From Acidimicrobiaceae bacterium (GTDB taxonomy: Bacteria; Actinomycetota; Acidimicrobiia; Acidimicrobiales; Bog-793), in the NCBI GenBank assembly GCA_025464005.1, contig JAODBO010000038.1:1-63498 (forward strand): a stretch of 63,498 nucleotides of DNA. The letters are read 5' to 3'. Both the position numbers and the translations under genes were made by a program. Of this stretch, positions 1 through 7,986 are shown in pieces (position 1 is the first letter of the stretch; each line of letters begins with the position of its first letter). The notes under the pieces were generated by a model, which did no database searches, was not told the DNA's origin, and saw only the letters and a program-made list of their open reading frames with translations.

Positions 1-42
1 CGGGCGCCGCGCGGTCGGCTGTGGGCCGCCTCGACCGCTCAT
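1..42 (-). CDS. Start of next division-cluster gene, probably a penicillin-binding protein (partial)
   Basis: Only 14 codons are inside the window; they read MSGRGGPQPTARRP and run off the left edge. The ATG at 42-40 overlaps the ftsL stop in an ATGA junction, the coupling style used throughout this block. In the conserved mraZ-rsmH-ftsL order the next gene is normally ftsI, the septal transpeptidase. The basic, proline-rich start fits the cytoplasmic tail of such a protein, but no domain is visible. The identity is inferred from order alone. Confidence 0.45.
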   Translation of the reverse strand, partial: MSGRGGPQPTARRP

Positions 43-545
43 CCGTGGGCCGCGCCCGCCCGCTGACTCACCGACTCCGTCCTGGCGGCGACCTGCGCCA
101 CCGAGGGGCCGGGGTCGATCGGCTTCAGGTACACCACCGTTCCGGGCGAGACCATCTTCAGCTGGCGCTCGGCGACGCCGAGGACACGGCTCGGCGCGCT
201 CAACGTCGCGCGGCTGAGGTCGAGACTCTGATTCCTCGAGACAGCGCTCGCTAGCTCCTGCTGGAGGCCGTCGAGACGTACCTGCCGCTCGGCGACGAGC
301 GCCTGCGCCCCGGCCACGACGAGCAGCGCGGCCACCACCACGGCCGCCGAGAGCGCGATAAGTCGGCTGACGTGGCGCCGGCGCGCGCGAAGGGCGAGCT
401 CGCGCTCGCCGAGCACGCGCAGCGCCGTGCGGTCCGGCGCCGGTCGCCCGATGCCGGGAGTCGTAGAAGGTCTCGCGCCTGGACGAGATGCTGCGGTCCT
501 GGCCGGCTCCTCACGCCGCGTCGCAGTGCGAGCTTGGACCGCCAT
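39..545 (-). CDS. ftsL: FtsL-like division protein
   Basis: This 168-residue protein has a basic, disordered cytoplasmic part of about 90 residues, one membrane span (about residues 90-110, LIALSAAVVVAALLVVAGAQ) and a short extracytoplasmic coiled-coil stretch rich in Leu, Gln and Arg. That is the FtsL/DivIC layout, and FtsL sequences are otherwise poorly conserved. The ATG at 545 is chosen because it overlaps the rsmH stop as TGATG, and the gene lies between rsmH and a probable ftsI. FtsL would join FtsB and FtsQ in the divisome. A longer in-frame reading to 728 lies wholly inside rsmH and was not used. Confidence 0.8.
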   Translation of the reverse strand: MAVQARTATRREEPARTAASRPGARPSTTPGIGRPAPDRTALRVLGERELALRARRRHVSRLIALSAAVVVAALLVVAGAQALVAERQVRLDGLQQELASAVSRNQSLDLSRATLSAPSRVLGVAERQLKMVSPGTVVYLKPIDPGPSVAQVAARTESVSQRAGAAHG

Positions 546-1510
546 CAGTTCGCCCTGCTCGGCCACGAGCGCGGTGCGCCAAGTCTCTCGACCGCGCGCA
601 TGCGCACGCTCTCCGCCCGCGGGTTGCTCTCGATCTCCGCGGCCGAGGCAAGGCGTGCCCCGCGGTTCAGCAGGCGGACCGTCGGCTCGGCTCCGCAGAC
701 GCACGGCAGGCCCGGCGGGCACACGCACCCGCCGGTCGCGGCAAAGCGGAACCGCTCCTTCACCAGGCGGTCCTCGCCCGAGTGATAGGCGAGCACGACG
801 GTACGTCCGCCCGGAGCCAGGAGCGAGATCGCATCGTCGAGGGCGGGACCGAGGAGCTCGAGCTCGCTGTTGACACTCACCCGAAGTGCCTGGAAGACCC
901 GCCTGGCTGGATGTCCGCGTCGCCTCGCTGCTGCGGGGACAGCATCCGCGACGATCTCGGCCAAAGACGCGGTTGACGCGATGGGACGCTGCGCCACGAT
1001 CGCCCGGGCGATGCGCTTTGCAAAGCGCTCCTCGCCATGCATGGCGAACAGCTCCGCAAGCGTCTCCTCGTCGTCCCCGTTGACGATGTCATAGGCGCTC
1101 CGCTCGTCCGCTGGATCCATGCGCATGTCGAGCGGGCCGTCGTTGCGATAGGAGAAGCCGCGTTCGGCGACGTCGAGCTGGTGCGAGCTCACACCGAGGT
1201 CGAACAGCACCGCCACGACCGGTGTCGTCGCCGCAGGGCTCGCTCGAACTACGTCGACGAGCTCGTCGAATCGAGCGCGGTGCACGGTGGCGCGCCCGCG
1301 GAAGACCGCGAGCTGCTGAGTGGCGGCGCGGACGGCATCGGGGTCGCGGTCGAGTGCCACGAGATCCCATCTCGGGTGGACGTCGAGGAGAGCGCGCGCG
1401 TGACCGGCGCCTCCCACGGTGGCATCCACGAGCACACCGTCGTCGACCTCGTCGAAGACCTCGAGGACCTCGTCGAGCATCACCGGCACGTGCGCGAATC
1501 CCTCGCTCAT
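545..1510 (-). CDS. rsmH: 16S rRNA (cytosine1402-N4)-methyltransferase
   Basis: RsmH (MraW) methylates N4 of C1402 in the decoding centre of 16S rRNA using SAM. The 321-residue protein starts SEGFAHVPVMLDEVLE, the family's HxPVML opening. It then has the SAM-binding VDATVGGAGHA motif near residue 30, DLGVSSHQLD, GFSYRNDGPLDMRMD, and the C-terminal LAYHSGEDRLVK block. The ATG at 1510 follows a strong GGGAGG site; reading further upstream only adds low-complexity Arg/Gly sequence. It lies 173 bp after mraZ and is coupled to ftsL. The tail contains a CVCPPGLPCVCG cysteine cluster seen in many RsmH proteins. Confidence 0.95.
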   Translation of the reverse strand: MSEGFAHVPVMLDEVLEVFDEVDDGVLVDATVGGAGHARALLDVHPRWDLVALDRDPDAVRAATQQLAVFRGRATVHRARFDELVDVVRASPAATTPVVAVLFDLGVSSHQLDVAERGFSYRNDGPLDMRMDPADERSAYDIVNGDDEETLAELFAMHGEERFAKRIARAIVAQRPIASTASLAEIVADAVPAAARRRGHPARRVFQALRVSVNSELELLGPALDDAISLLAPGGRTVVLAYHSGEDRLVKERFRFAATGGCVCPPGLPCVCGAEPTVRLLNRGARLASAAEIESNPRAESVRMRAVERLGAPRSWPSRAN

Positions 1511-1683
1511 CCCCAGCCTCCCGGCCGCGCGCGAGGCGGGCGCTTCGCTGACGGGACGGAGACCGGCGGAGAGGGAGGTCTGCAAACCGTCCCCGGTCGC
1601 GGTCGGGAAGCTGGGGATGAGCGAGGAACGATGCGACATGCAAACGGGACGGACGTGGCGGATGGTGACATAGGGATCGCTCG

Positions 1684-2118
1684 TCACCGCGGGACCGGTG
1701 GTGTCGTCCCGGCCCCTGCGGCCGCGACGACGTCCTTCTCGGCCCAGGCCCGCGGGGACCAGAGCTCGACGCGGTTGATCATGCCGACGATGAGGACCTC
1801 TTGCTCGAGGTCCGCGTAGCTGCGCAGGTGAGACGGCACCGGCATTCGACCCTGACGGTCGATCTCGGCGTCGAAGACCGCCGACGACCAGTCGCGCACC
1901 GCGTTGCGCGAGGCGGGGTCGCCCCCAGCCTCGACGAGCCGGGACTCGACCTCGTTCTCGAACTCCTCCACTGTCCATAGAGCGAGACACCCTTCGAGGT
2001 GGGGCGTTAGGTATCCCTGCTGGGCGAAGTGAACGCGAAGCTTGGCCGGCAGGATGACCCGGCCCTTCGCGTCGAGGGAGTGCTCATACCTCCCAAAGAA
2101 CCTCGCACCGAGCGGCAA
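1684..2118 (-). CDS. mraZ: Transcriptional regulator MraZ
   Basis: MraZ is an AbrB-fold DNA-binding protein that represses its own division and cell-wall operon. The 144-residue protein shows both tandem SpoVT/AbrB-type modules: FFGRYEHSLDAKGRVILPAKLR at the N-terminus and FDAEIDRQGRMPVPSHLR in the middle, each with the DxxGRxxxP core. The start is a TTG at 2118 with AGAGGGA about 10 bases upstream; an ATG slightly further upstream is out of frame. It heads the mraZ-rsmH-ftsL block, and its promoter carries MraZ-type repeats. The tail after about residue 130 is Ala/Gly/Pro-rich and unremarkable. Confidence 0.95.
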   Translation of the reverse strand: MPLGARFFGRYEHSLDAKGRVILPAKLRVHFAQQGYLTPHLEGCLALWTVEEFENEVESRLVEAGGDPASRNAVRDWSSAVFDAEIDRQGRMPVPSHLRSYADLEQEVLIVGMINRVELWSPRAWAEKDVVAAAGAGTTPPVPR

Positions 2119-2171
2119 CGCCGACGTCCCTCTTCATTGCGCAGGCCGGCGGTCAGCGGCGCATCCGCCCT

Positions 2172-2222
2172 CCCCTACGCTCCACTTCGCGCCACTCTAT
2201 TGCCCTTCCACTCCACGGTCAA
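2172..2222 (-). promoter_or_regulatory. mraZ promoter with MraZ-box array
   Basis: On the minus strand a -35 TTGACC (2222-2217) and a -10 TAGAGT (2199-2194) are separated by exactly 17 bp. Four repeats start at strict 10-bp steps: AGGGC (2206-2202), AGTGG (2196-2192), AGTGG (2186-2182) and AGGGG (2176-2172). MraZ is known to bind short G-rich repeats at about 10-bp spacing upstream of its own gene. These repeats cover the spacer, -10 and start region, so they fit autorepression. The 5' leader to the TTG start would be about 70 bases. Confidence 0.75.
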
Positions 2223-2565
2223 CCACCAGGTCACATAGCAGTGCCACGCTCTGTGACCTCGAAGGTGACGTCGCCGCGCCGAAAGCGACGGTCCGCAACG
2301 AGCAGCGAAGGAGCTGACGCGCGACGGGGCACCGGCACGCGTCACGTCCCGGCGTGACCGGATCTGCGTGCGGACGGCTCTAGCCACTGCCGCGGCGGGA
2401 CACTAGACCCGCAGGTCAGGTGGTCGATCCCGGGAAAAGCTCAGGCGCGATCATCCTCGGCGGGCCGATGATCGCGTAGCCCGGGGCACTGGACCCGGTA
2501 CTCCTCGGCCAACGCCTCCAGCACGTCGTAGCGCTCGTGCTTGGGCCCGGCTTCGAGGCGGAGAG
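2223..2565. other. Region upstream of mraZ, no clear gene
   Basis: This stretch lies between the mraZ promoter and the SDR stop codon. The part nearest mraZ is compositionally plain and holds no convincing ORF. From about 2560 down to 2441, minus strand, one frame reads KHERYDVLEALAEEYRVQC and ends in TGA with strongly GC-biased third positions. It therefore looks coding, but it has no clear start other than an internal GTG that would give a 27-residue peptide. It may be a gene remnant. Confidence 0.5.
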
Positions 2566-3336
2566 CTACCAGACCGTGTAGCCACCGTCCACAACTAGGG
2601 TCGCGCCGGTCACGAAGCTTGCGGCATCTGCGAGCAGGAAGACGACGGCGCTTGCGATCTCTCTGGGCTCGCCGGCCCGCCCGAGCGGCGTGCCCCCGAT
2701 CCAGAGCTGACGCGCCTGGTCGGTCTCGAGGTCGGCCGCAGTCATCTCGGTGCGCACGTAGCCCGGGGCGACCGAGTTCACCCGGATGCCCTTCGGCGCC
2801 CACTCCGCGGCCAATGACTTCGTGAGCATGATCACGCCCGCCTTCGAGACGTTGTACGCGATCTGGAGCTGCGGGCGGTTGACGATCATCCCCGACATCG
2901 AGGAGATGTTCACGATGGCTCCGACGCCTGCGTCGAGCATCGGAGCGCCGAACACCTGGGAGCAGTAGAAGACGCCGGACAGGTTCACGTCGAGGACGCG
3001 CTGCCAGTCGGCGGGTGTGACCTCGACAGCAGGCGCGTGGATGACGATGCCGGCGTTGTTGACGAGCCCGTCCGCGGCGCCCCAACCGGACTCGAGGCTC
3101 CGCCGGGCGGCGACGACCTGCTCACGATCGCTCACGTCGCACACCGCGTGGCCGACCGACACCGAGGGCGCGGCCTGCGCGAGCGACGCGCTCGCGGCCT
3201 CCAATCGATCCTTGCGCAGGTCCAGCAACGCAACGTCCGCGCCGCTCGTCGCGGCCGCAAGCGCTATCTCGTAGCCGATTCCCTGGGCCCCGCCCGTGAC
3301 GACGATACGGCGGCCGCTCAGCGATGAACCGTCCAT
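2566..3336 (-). CDS. SDR-family NAD(P)-dependent oxidoreductase
   Basis: This is a classical short-chain dehydrogenase of 256 residues with a Rossmann fold. The TGGAQGIG cofactor loop is near residue 13, NNAG near residue 90, the catalytic Ser in NISSMSG, and the Tyr-Lys pair in AYNVSK. The C-terminal VNSVAPGYVRTEM and VDGGYTVW blocks are typical. An acidic residue after the second strand (LLDLRKD) suggests NAD(H) preference. The ATG at 3336 has GGGAGAG six bases upstream. The substrate cannot be told from sequence, and the neighbours give no pathway. Confidence 0.9.
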   Translation of the reverse strand: MDGSSLSGRRIVVTGGAQGIGYEIALAAATSGADVALLDLRKDRLEAASASLAQAAPSVSVGHAVCDVSDREQVVAARRSLESGWGAADGLVNNAGIVIHAPAVEVTPADWQRVLDVNLSGVFYCSQVFGAPMLDAGVGAIVNISSMSGMIVNRPQLQIAYNVSKAGVIMLTKSLAAEWAPKGIRVNSVAPGYVRTEMTAADLETDQARQLWIGGTPLGRAGEPREIASAVVFLLADAASFVTGATLVVDGGYTVW

Positions 3337-3411
3337 GGCGCTCTCCCGGAATGTGCGTGGCCCCGTTGGGGTCATGGTACGCGCGAAGCCAAGGTCGGGC
3401 CCAGGCGGCGC

Positions 3412-4323
3412 TTAGGGCCTTTCGGCCACCACCACGAGCTGGGACTCGGCTCGGAAACGTGCCACTGGCGGCTCGCTCTCGTAGGCGGTGAGGTAGCGAT
3501 CGAACTCGTGGCCACCGAGAAGACCACGTCGGACGATCTCGTCCCGGGCGGCGCGCAGGCGCGCTGCGTTCACGAGCCGCGACGGGTCACCTGGCGCACT
3601 GGCCTGATGTTGAGCCTGGGCCAGAAGCTGCACGGTGCGGATCTCGAACCCCGCCTCGGCGAAGTACGTAGTCAGCTTCCGCCCGACCTCCCGGTCACCA
3701 CCGCGGCCCGACTGGCAGGCGGCGAAGGCCTGCTCGAGAGCGACAAGGTCCGGGGACGGGAGCGGATAGGTGAGGCTCAGGCCGTCGTCGACGTCGAAGA
3801 GCAGGACCCTGGCTCCACGGCGAAGCACCCGCCAGAGCTCGGCTACGACCCGGCGCGGCTCGACGACGTGCTGGAACAGCAGCCGAGCAGTGGCGACGTC
3901 GAACGTACCGTCCGCGAATGGCAGGTCCTCGACCTCGGCGCGCTCGAAGCGCACCGACGAGCCCGAGCACAGCCACGCGCCGAGCGTCTCGGCGACGCTC
4001 GTCGCCACGGCGAGCACGTCCTGGTCGACATCGATGCCGACACCGTGTACCTCGTAGCGATGGGCCATTTCGAGAACCACCGGACCGAAGCCGGTCCCGA
4101 GGTCGAGCACGTCTTCGCCGGGACGCACCTCCAGCAGCGACAGAAGGCTTCGCCGCGTCGGACCGGTGAGGATCGTCTGCGCGAGGAGGGAGCCTCCAGG
4201 CGGTGCCGGGTGGGCGTCAAGGTAGGCGGCATAGGCCTCATCGAGCCTTATCCATGTCGGCTCGTCGGGACCTGTGGCGCCAGGTCGTCGCGAAAGTGGG
4301 ACCGGCGCTCCGCCTCGTTCCAT
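3412..4323 (-). CDS. Class I SAM-dependent methyltransferase
   Basis: The 303-residue protein has a methyltransferase-11 type core. Motif I DVLDLGTGFGPVVLEMA is near residue 70, an acidic GIDVDQD after strand 2, then VEDLPFADGTFDVATARLLFQHV and a WRVLRRGARVLLFDVDDG motif. A C-terminal part of about 100 residues (VGRKLTTYFAEAGFEIRTVQLL) resembles small-molecule and menaquinone/phenolic methyltransferases, but the substrate is unknown. The ATG at 4323 is supported by TAGCCT ending 7 bp upstream, a leaderless arrangement with no Shine-Dalgarno. Confidence 0.85.
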   Translation of the reverse strand: MERGGAPVPLSRRPGATGPDEPTWIRLDEAYAAYLDAHPAPPGGSLLAQTILTGPTRRSLLSLLEVRPGEDVLDLGTGFGPVVLEMAHRYEVHGVGIDVDQDVLAVATSVAETLGAWLCSGSSVRFERAEVEDLPFADGTFDVATARLLFQHVVEPRRVVAELWRVLRRGARVLLFDVDDGLSLTYPLPSPDLVALEQAFAACQSGRGGDREVGRKLTTYFAEAGFEIRTVQLLAQAQHQASAPGDPSRLVNAARLRAARDEIVRRGLLGGHEFDRYLTAYESEPPVARFRAESQLVVVAERP

Positions 4324-4405
4324 CGGCGAGAGGCTACCCGGCCCTCGATTCGACACCGGGACCACGCTGCGACTCCCCGTAGCGGGCGGGCCACGACATG
4401 GAGCA

Positions 4406-5119
4406 TCACCCGAAGGTCTCGCGCAACGACTCTTGCAGGCGCTCGCCCCCCGCCATGACCGTGGCGACGGTGCGCTCGAGCTCGTCGACAAGCAGATTCC
4501 GATCGCCCGGATCGAGCGACAGCAGTCCTGCGAAGCCCACCGGCTCGAGGTCGACGAGAGCCATCGAGTGGAGCCAGGCACCGCGTCGGTCGCGGCGCTG
4601 CGAGATCCCGACGAGCTTGCGCCCCTCCACGGTCACCTCGCCCGGCCCCAGCCCGGCGAAGCAGGCCACGCGCGACCAGCGGCTCGTCTGCATCGCGCCT
4701 CGGTGGACCTCGTAGTGCGACGGCGTGCCGGCGCCGGCGGCAACGAGCGCCTCGACCCAGCGCTCGCCGAGCCACCAGGCCGATCGCCCGACGTCGGCAT
4801 CGAGCAGCGGGTCGCCGGCGGGAAGGTGCACGTCGAGCCAGACCTGGCCGGCGGGCGCGACGAACACGGCGCCTCCGCCGCTGCGGCGCCGCACGAGCCC
4901 AACGCCGGCCGCGTCGAGTCGGGCGGTGTCGGCGTCGCTCGCTGCTTGGGCGCTACCGAGGACGAGCGCTGGAGATCTCGGGAGACAGATGCAGGCGAGA
5001 CGCCGCCCCCGGGGATCGGGCAACTTGGCGACGAGCTCCTCAGGCTCACCGGAGCGATCGGCGAGCTGCCAGTCGGACGTCACCGGCGACAGGGGCGCAC
5101 GGCGTCGGACGCCGAGCAC
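4406..5119 (-). CDS. Lipoate-protein ligase A-like protein
   Basis: This 237-residue protein belongs to the biotin/lipoate ligase fold. The motif VRRRSGGGAVFV near residue 75 matches the RRxSGGGAV lipoate-binding loop of LplA and LipM. The stretch VEGRKLVGISQRRDRRGAWLHS near residue 165 carries the catalytic-type Lys in GRKLVGISQ. It would transfer lipoate or octanoate to E2 or GcvH domains. The start used is GTG at 5119, but an internal start is possible. The family also includes octanoyltransferases, so the exact donor is uncertain. It is followed after 82 bp by a methyltransferase gene on the same strand. Confidence 0.75.
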   Translation of the reverse strand: MLGVRRRAPLSPVTSDWQLADRSGEPEELVAKLPDPRGRRLACICLPRSPALVLGSAQAASDADTARLDAAGVGLVRRRSGGGAVFVAPAGQVWLDVHLPAGDPLLDADVGRSAWWLGERWVEALVAAGAGTPSHYEVHRGAMQTSRWSRVACFAGLGPGEVTVEGRKLVGISQRRDRRGAWLHSMALVDLEPVGFAGLLSLDPGDRNLLVDELERTVATVMAGGERLQESLRETFG

Positions 5120-5182
5120 GAGCCATGCGCGGACGCGGCCACGACGACGCGAGCGGTCGGCTCGGGCCCGCTACCGGCAGGC

Positions 5183-5716
5183 TCAGGCAGCAGGGTCGCG
5201 GCGCTCGCCGGACTTGTGCAGCACTCGGGCGACGTACGGCTCCCAGTCGGCGCAGACCTCACCGCTCGCCGCGAGGAGCCACACGCGAGACCGGGGCGCA
5301 CGAGGCTTCTCGTGGAGGACGAACCCGGTCTCCTCGAGCAGGTAGTCCTCCTTGGCCGCGTTGCACCGGCGGCACGAAGCGACGACGTTGTCCCAGCTGT
5401 GAGTGCCGCCGCGGCTGCGCGGGACGACGTGGTCGATGTTCTCTGCCTGCGCCCCGCAGTACTGGCAGCGGTGACCGTCCCGGGCGAATACCGAACGACG
5501 GGAGATCGCGACCTTGGTCTGGCGGGGCACCCGCACGTACTGGGCGAGGCGCACGACCGAGGGTTCCGGAAAGCAAGCCCGCGCCGAGCGGTACTCGCTG
5601 CCCGTGCTGTGGACGAGCTCGGCCTTGAGATCGAGGACGAGGACAAGCGCTCGACGCGACGAGACGACGCAGAGCGGCTCGAATGTCGCGTTAAGCACGA
5701 GAGCCCGCCCGATCAT
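5183..5716 (-). CDS. HNH endonuclease family protein
   Basis: The protein (177 residues) matches the small standalone HNH proteins common in Actinobacteria, which begin MxGRALVLNATFEPLCVVSSRRA. It has a zinc-binding pair CQYCG (near 83) and CRRCN (near 114) around the catalytic ENIDHVVPRSRGGTHSWDN segment. All residues expected for the beta-beta-alpha-metal fold are present. The ATG at 5716 begins right at the conserved N-terminus. The biological role of this subfamily is not established. It is not next to any restriction or phage gene here, so a housekeeping role in DNA metabolism is more likely than defence. Confidence 0.88.
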   Translation of the reverse strand: MIGRALVLNATFEPLCVVSSRRALVLVLDLKAELVHSTGSEYRSARACFPEPSVVRLAQYVRVPRQTKVAISRRSVFARDGHRCQYCGAQAENIDHVVPRSRGGTHSWDNVVASCRRCNAAKEDYLLEETGFVLHEKPRAPRSRVWLLAASGEVCADWEPYVARVLHKSGERRDPAA

Positions 5717-5767
5717 CTCAGGTCCTGCTCGCTCCGGGAGCGTCGCCCACCCTCATCGGATCGGAGG

Positions 5768-6130
5768 CTAGCGCGCTCGCCCGCTCGAGCCGTGCACCTG
5801 GCGGGTGCTCCTGCGCTCGATGCGAGACCATTCGAGGAACCCTACGAGATCGGCGCCCGACGGGACGGCCGAGGGATCGCCGTAGGCGGTCTCCATCCTG
5901 AAGGCCACCCAGGAGCTTTGCGAAAGTCGCAAAGGATGCTGCCACCAGCGCAGCGGCAGGAGATCGGCGGCTGTCCGCAGCGCCTCGGGCCACAGCTCGA
6001 CACGGCCCCGCAGGGCACGAAGCGCGCGCGTCCAGGTGCGAGTACCCGCCCGATTCAGCTGCTCGAACCCGTCAGCGATCTCGCCAGAAGCGAGAGCGGA
6101 ACCGCTTGCCGATGATCGAGAGCTCCTCAC
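5768..6130 (-). CDS. Small conserved-looking protein of unknown function
   Basis: The frame reads TRTWTRALRALRGRVELWPEALRTAADLLPLRWWQHPLRLSQSSWVAFRMETAYGD and continues to a stop at 5768. Trp-rich, amphipathic stretches and strong third-position GC make it look coding. It follows the DUF3040 gene directly, so it may be an operon partner. The start is the problem: the first in-frame start codon upstream of the conserved-looking part is a GTG at 6130, 58 bases inside the DUF3040 gene, without a Shine-Dalgarno site. The true start may be a rarer codon nearer 6070. No family is recognised. Confidence 0.5.
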   Translation of the reverse strand: MRSSRSSASGSALASGEIADGFEQLNRAGTRTWTRALRALRGRVELWPEALRTAADLLPLRWWQHPLRLSQSSWVAFRMETAYGDPSAVPSGADLVGFLEWSRIERRSTRQVHGSSGRAR

Positions 6131-6449
6131 CGAGCGCCCGTGGCTTCGCGTGGCCTGCGGCGCCGTCACCGGTTTGGCCGCCATAGGCCTGGCGGGCACT
6201 CCGCTCGAAGATGAGCGTCCCGAAGAGCATGACCAGGAAGCCGAACGTGCCGACGAGCAACGACGTCCGGAATGCGAGGAGCAGGATCGCGAGGCCGGCG
6301 ACAAACACCGCGACGGACCACCGCATCGAACGACCTGCGGCAGAGCGGGGACCCTCGGTGCGTACGCGATCTACAAAGGCGCGATCGTTCTCGTAGAGCT
6401 TCTGCTCCATCTCTTGGAGAATTCGCTGCTCTTCTTCGGAAAGCGGCAC
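6072..6449 (-). CDS. DUF3040 membrane protein
   Basis: The 125-residue protein begins VPLSEEEQRILQEMEQKLYENDRAFVDRV, the signature of DUF3040, an actinobacterial family with a soluble N-terminal helix and two membrane helices. The spans are seen at about residues 50-68 (VAVFVAGLAILLLAFRT) and 71-87 (VGTFGFLVMLFGTLIF). The GTG at 6449 has a GGAGAGGGGGAG ribosome site. In many Actinobacteria DUF3040 genes sit near dinB, as here; the function is unknown. Confidence 0.9.
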   Translation of the reverse strand: MPLSEEEQRILQEMEQKLYENDRAFVDRVRTEGPRSAAGRSMRWSVAVFVAGLAILLLAFRTSLLVGTFGFLVMLFGTLIFERSARQAYGGQTGDGAAGHAKPRALGEELSIIGKRFRSRFWRDR

Positions 6450-6652
6450 TCGCTCCCCCTCTCCAGCGGCGGACCGCTCCCAGTGGGAGCGACTGCCCAC
6501 GTCCCGCCGCACGCGACCACCGCCAACGGCGCACCCCTGCTCAGACCCTTCGATGCATTCTCGCGCACGGCGGGAGCGTCGACAATGCGGCTCGACCGAT
6601 GATGCGGCGATCTGCGCACGCCATGCCCCCTCGGCGAGCCGGCAGCTCAGGT

Positions 6653-7978
6653 CTACGCTACCGGTCCAGCTGGCCCGCTCCTCGGCCCGGAGCGTGCCTG
6701 GTCGCCGAGCAAGGCAATCGCGCCCGCGCCGAAGCGCTGGCAGATCGCCTCGGTCGCAGCCTCGATCTCGTCCCGGGGATCGCCGTCCTCTCCCGCCGAT
6801 GGAGCACCCGGACGCTCCTCGCCGCCGAAGAGCTGCAGCTGGAGCGCTCGGCCCTGCTCGGCCACGACGAGCGCTGAAGCGTGGACGCCGATCAGGCGTA
6901 CCCCGGTGCCGGTGTCGAGTCCGACTAGCAGCTCGCAGGCGGCGTCACCGATCACAGACGCCGTGTCTGCGGGCCGGGCGAGCGTGCGGGATCGCGTCAC
7001 GGTCGAGAAATCGGCGAAGCGCACCTTCAAGGTCACCGTACGTGCCTCGACCCCGCCGGCGCGGCAACGCCCCGCCACGGCGGTCGCCGACTCGCGGGCG
7101 CGGCGGGCGAGAACGGCCCCGTCGCGTATGTCCTCGGCGAAGGTCTCCTCGTGGCCGATCGAGCGGGCCGCTCGCTCGGCCACGACCGGGCGGCTGTCGC
7201 GCCCCCATGCCAGGTCGTGAAGGGCGCGCCCGCTCGAGGCTCCGAGCAGCCGGACGAGGCTCTCGCGGCCGACCGAGGCAAGGTCACCGACGCTCGACAC
7301 CCCGAAGCGGGCCAGCCGTTCCGCCGTTCGCGGGCCGACCCCCGGGATCGCTCTGACCGGATGGCGGTGCAAGAAATCCAACTCGTCCGCGGCCTCCACC
7401 ACGACCACGCCTGGGCCAGGTACCACGCCGGAGGGTCCGACGACCGGCTTGGCAGCCTTGGACGCCAGCTTCGCGATGAGCTTCGTCCGGCCGACACCCA
7501 CCGCACATTCGAGCTGCAGCTCGTCACGCACCCGACGGCGGAGAGCCTCGGCGATCGATCGGCTCGGACCGACGAGCCGGTGGGAGCCGGAGACGTCGAG
7601 ATACGCCTCGTCCAGCGCGACCGGCTCCACGATAGGCGTCGCCGATTCCAGGATCTCTCGTAGACGTCGACTCACCTCGCCGTAGACGTCGAAGCGCCCG
7701 GCGAGGAACACCGCGTCGGGGCACAGCCCGCGCGCTACGGCGGTGGGCATCGCCGATCGGATGCCGAAGACGCGCGCCTCGTAGGAGGCTGAAGCGACGA
7801 CCCCGCGAGGACCCGTGCCTCCGACAACGACGGGCCGCCCCACGAGCGTCGGGTCCCGCTGGACCTCGACTGCGGCGAAGAAACTGTCCATGTCGAGGTG
7901 GAGCACGTCGAGCGCAGCGGGCGGATGTTCCTCGGGGAGAGGCTCGGATGGGCCACCCGACTGCTCACGCGCCGCCAT
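6653..7978 (-). CDS. dinB: DNA polymerase IV (Y family)
   Basis: The 441-residue protein is a translesion polymerase. Catalytic motifs are seen in order: LHLDMDSFFAAVE (metal-binding Asp and steric Phe) near residue 27, YEARVFGIRSAMPTAVA, and VALDEAYLDVSG with the second Asp-Glu pair near 120. The helix-hairpin-helix thumb AIPGVGPRTAERLARFGV is near 205, followed by a little-finger domain. The C-terminus ends ALLGDQARSGPRSGP without a clear QLxLF clamp motif, although LQLQLFGG near 385 could serve as one. The ATG at 7978 lies 8 bp after the PIG-L stop, so the two are probably co-transcribed. No LexA box was seen directly upstream. Confidence 0.95.
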   Translation of the reverse strand: MAAREQSGGPSEPLPEEHPPAALDVLHLDMDSFFAAVEVQRDPTLVGRPVVVGGTGPRGVVASASYEARVFGIRSAMPTAVARGLCPDAVFLAGRFDVYGEVSRRLREILESATPIVEPVALDEAYLDVSGSHRLVGPSRSIAEALRRRVRDELQLECAVGVGRTKLIAKLASKAAKPVVGPSGVVPGPGVVVVEAADELDFLHRHPVRAIPGVGPRTAERLARFGVSSVGDLASVGRESLVRLLGASSGRALHDLAWGRDSRPVVAERAARSIGHEETFAEDIRDGAVLARRARESATAVAGRCRAGGVEARTVTLKVRFADFSTVTRSRTLARPADTASVIGDAACELLVGLDTGTGVRLIGVHASALVVAEQGRALQLQLFGGEERPGAPSAGEDGDPRDEIEAATEAICQRFGAGAIALLGDQARSGPRSGPAGPVA

Positions 7979-7986
7979 CGGGAGCG

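Noticed and set aside
4274..6115. A 613-codon plus-strand open frame
   Set aside because: Antisense to the methyltransferase, lipoate ligase and HNH genes; no domain, low-complexity charged composition.
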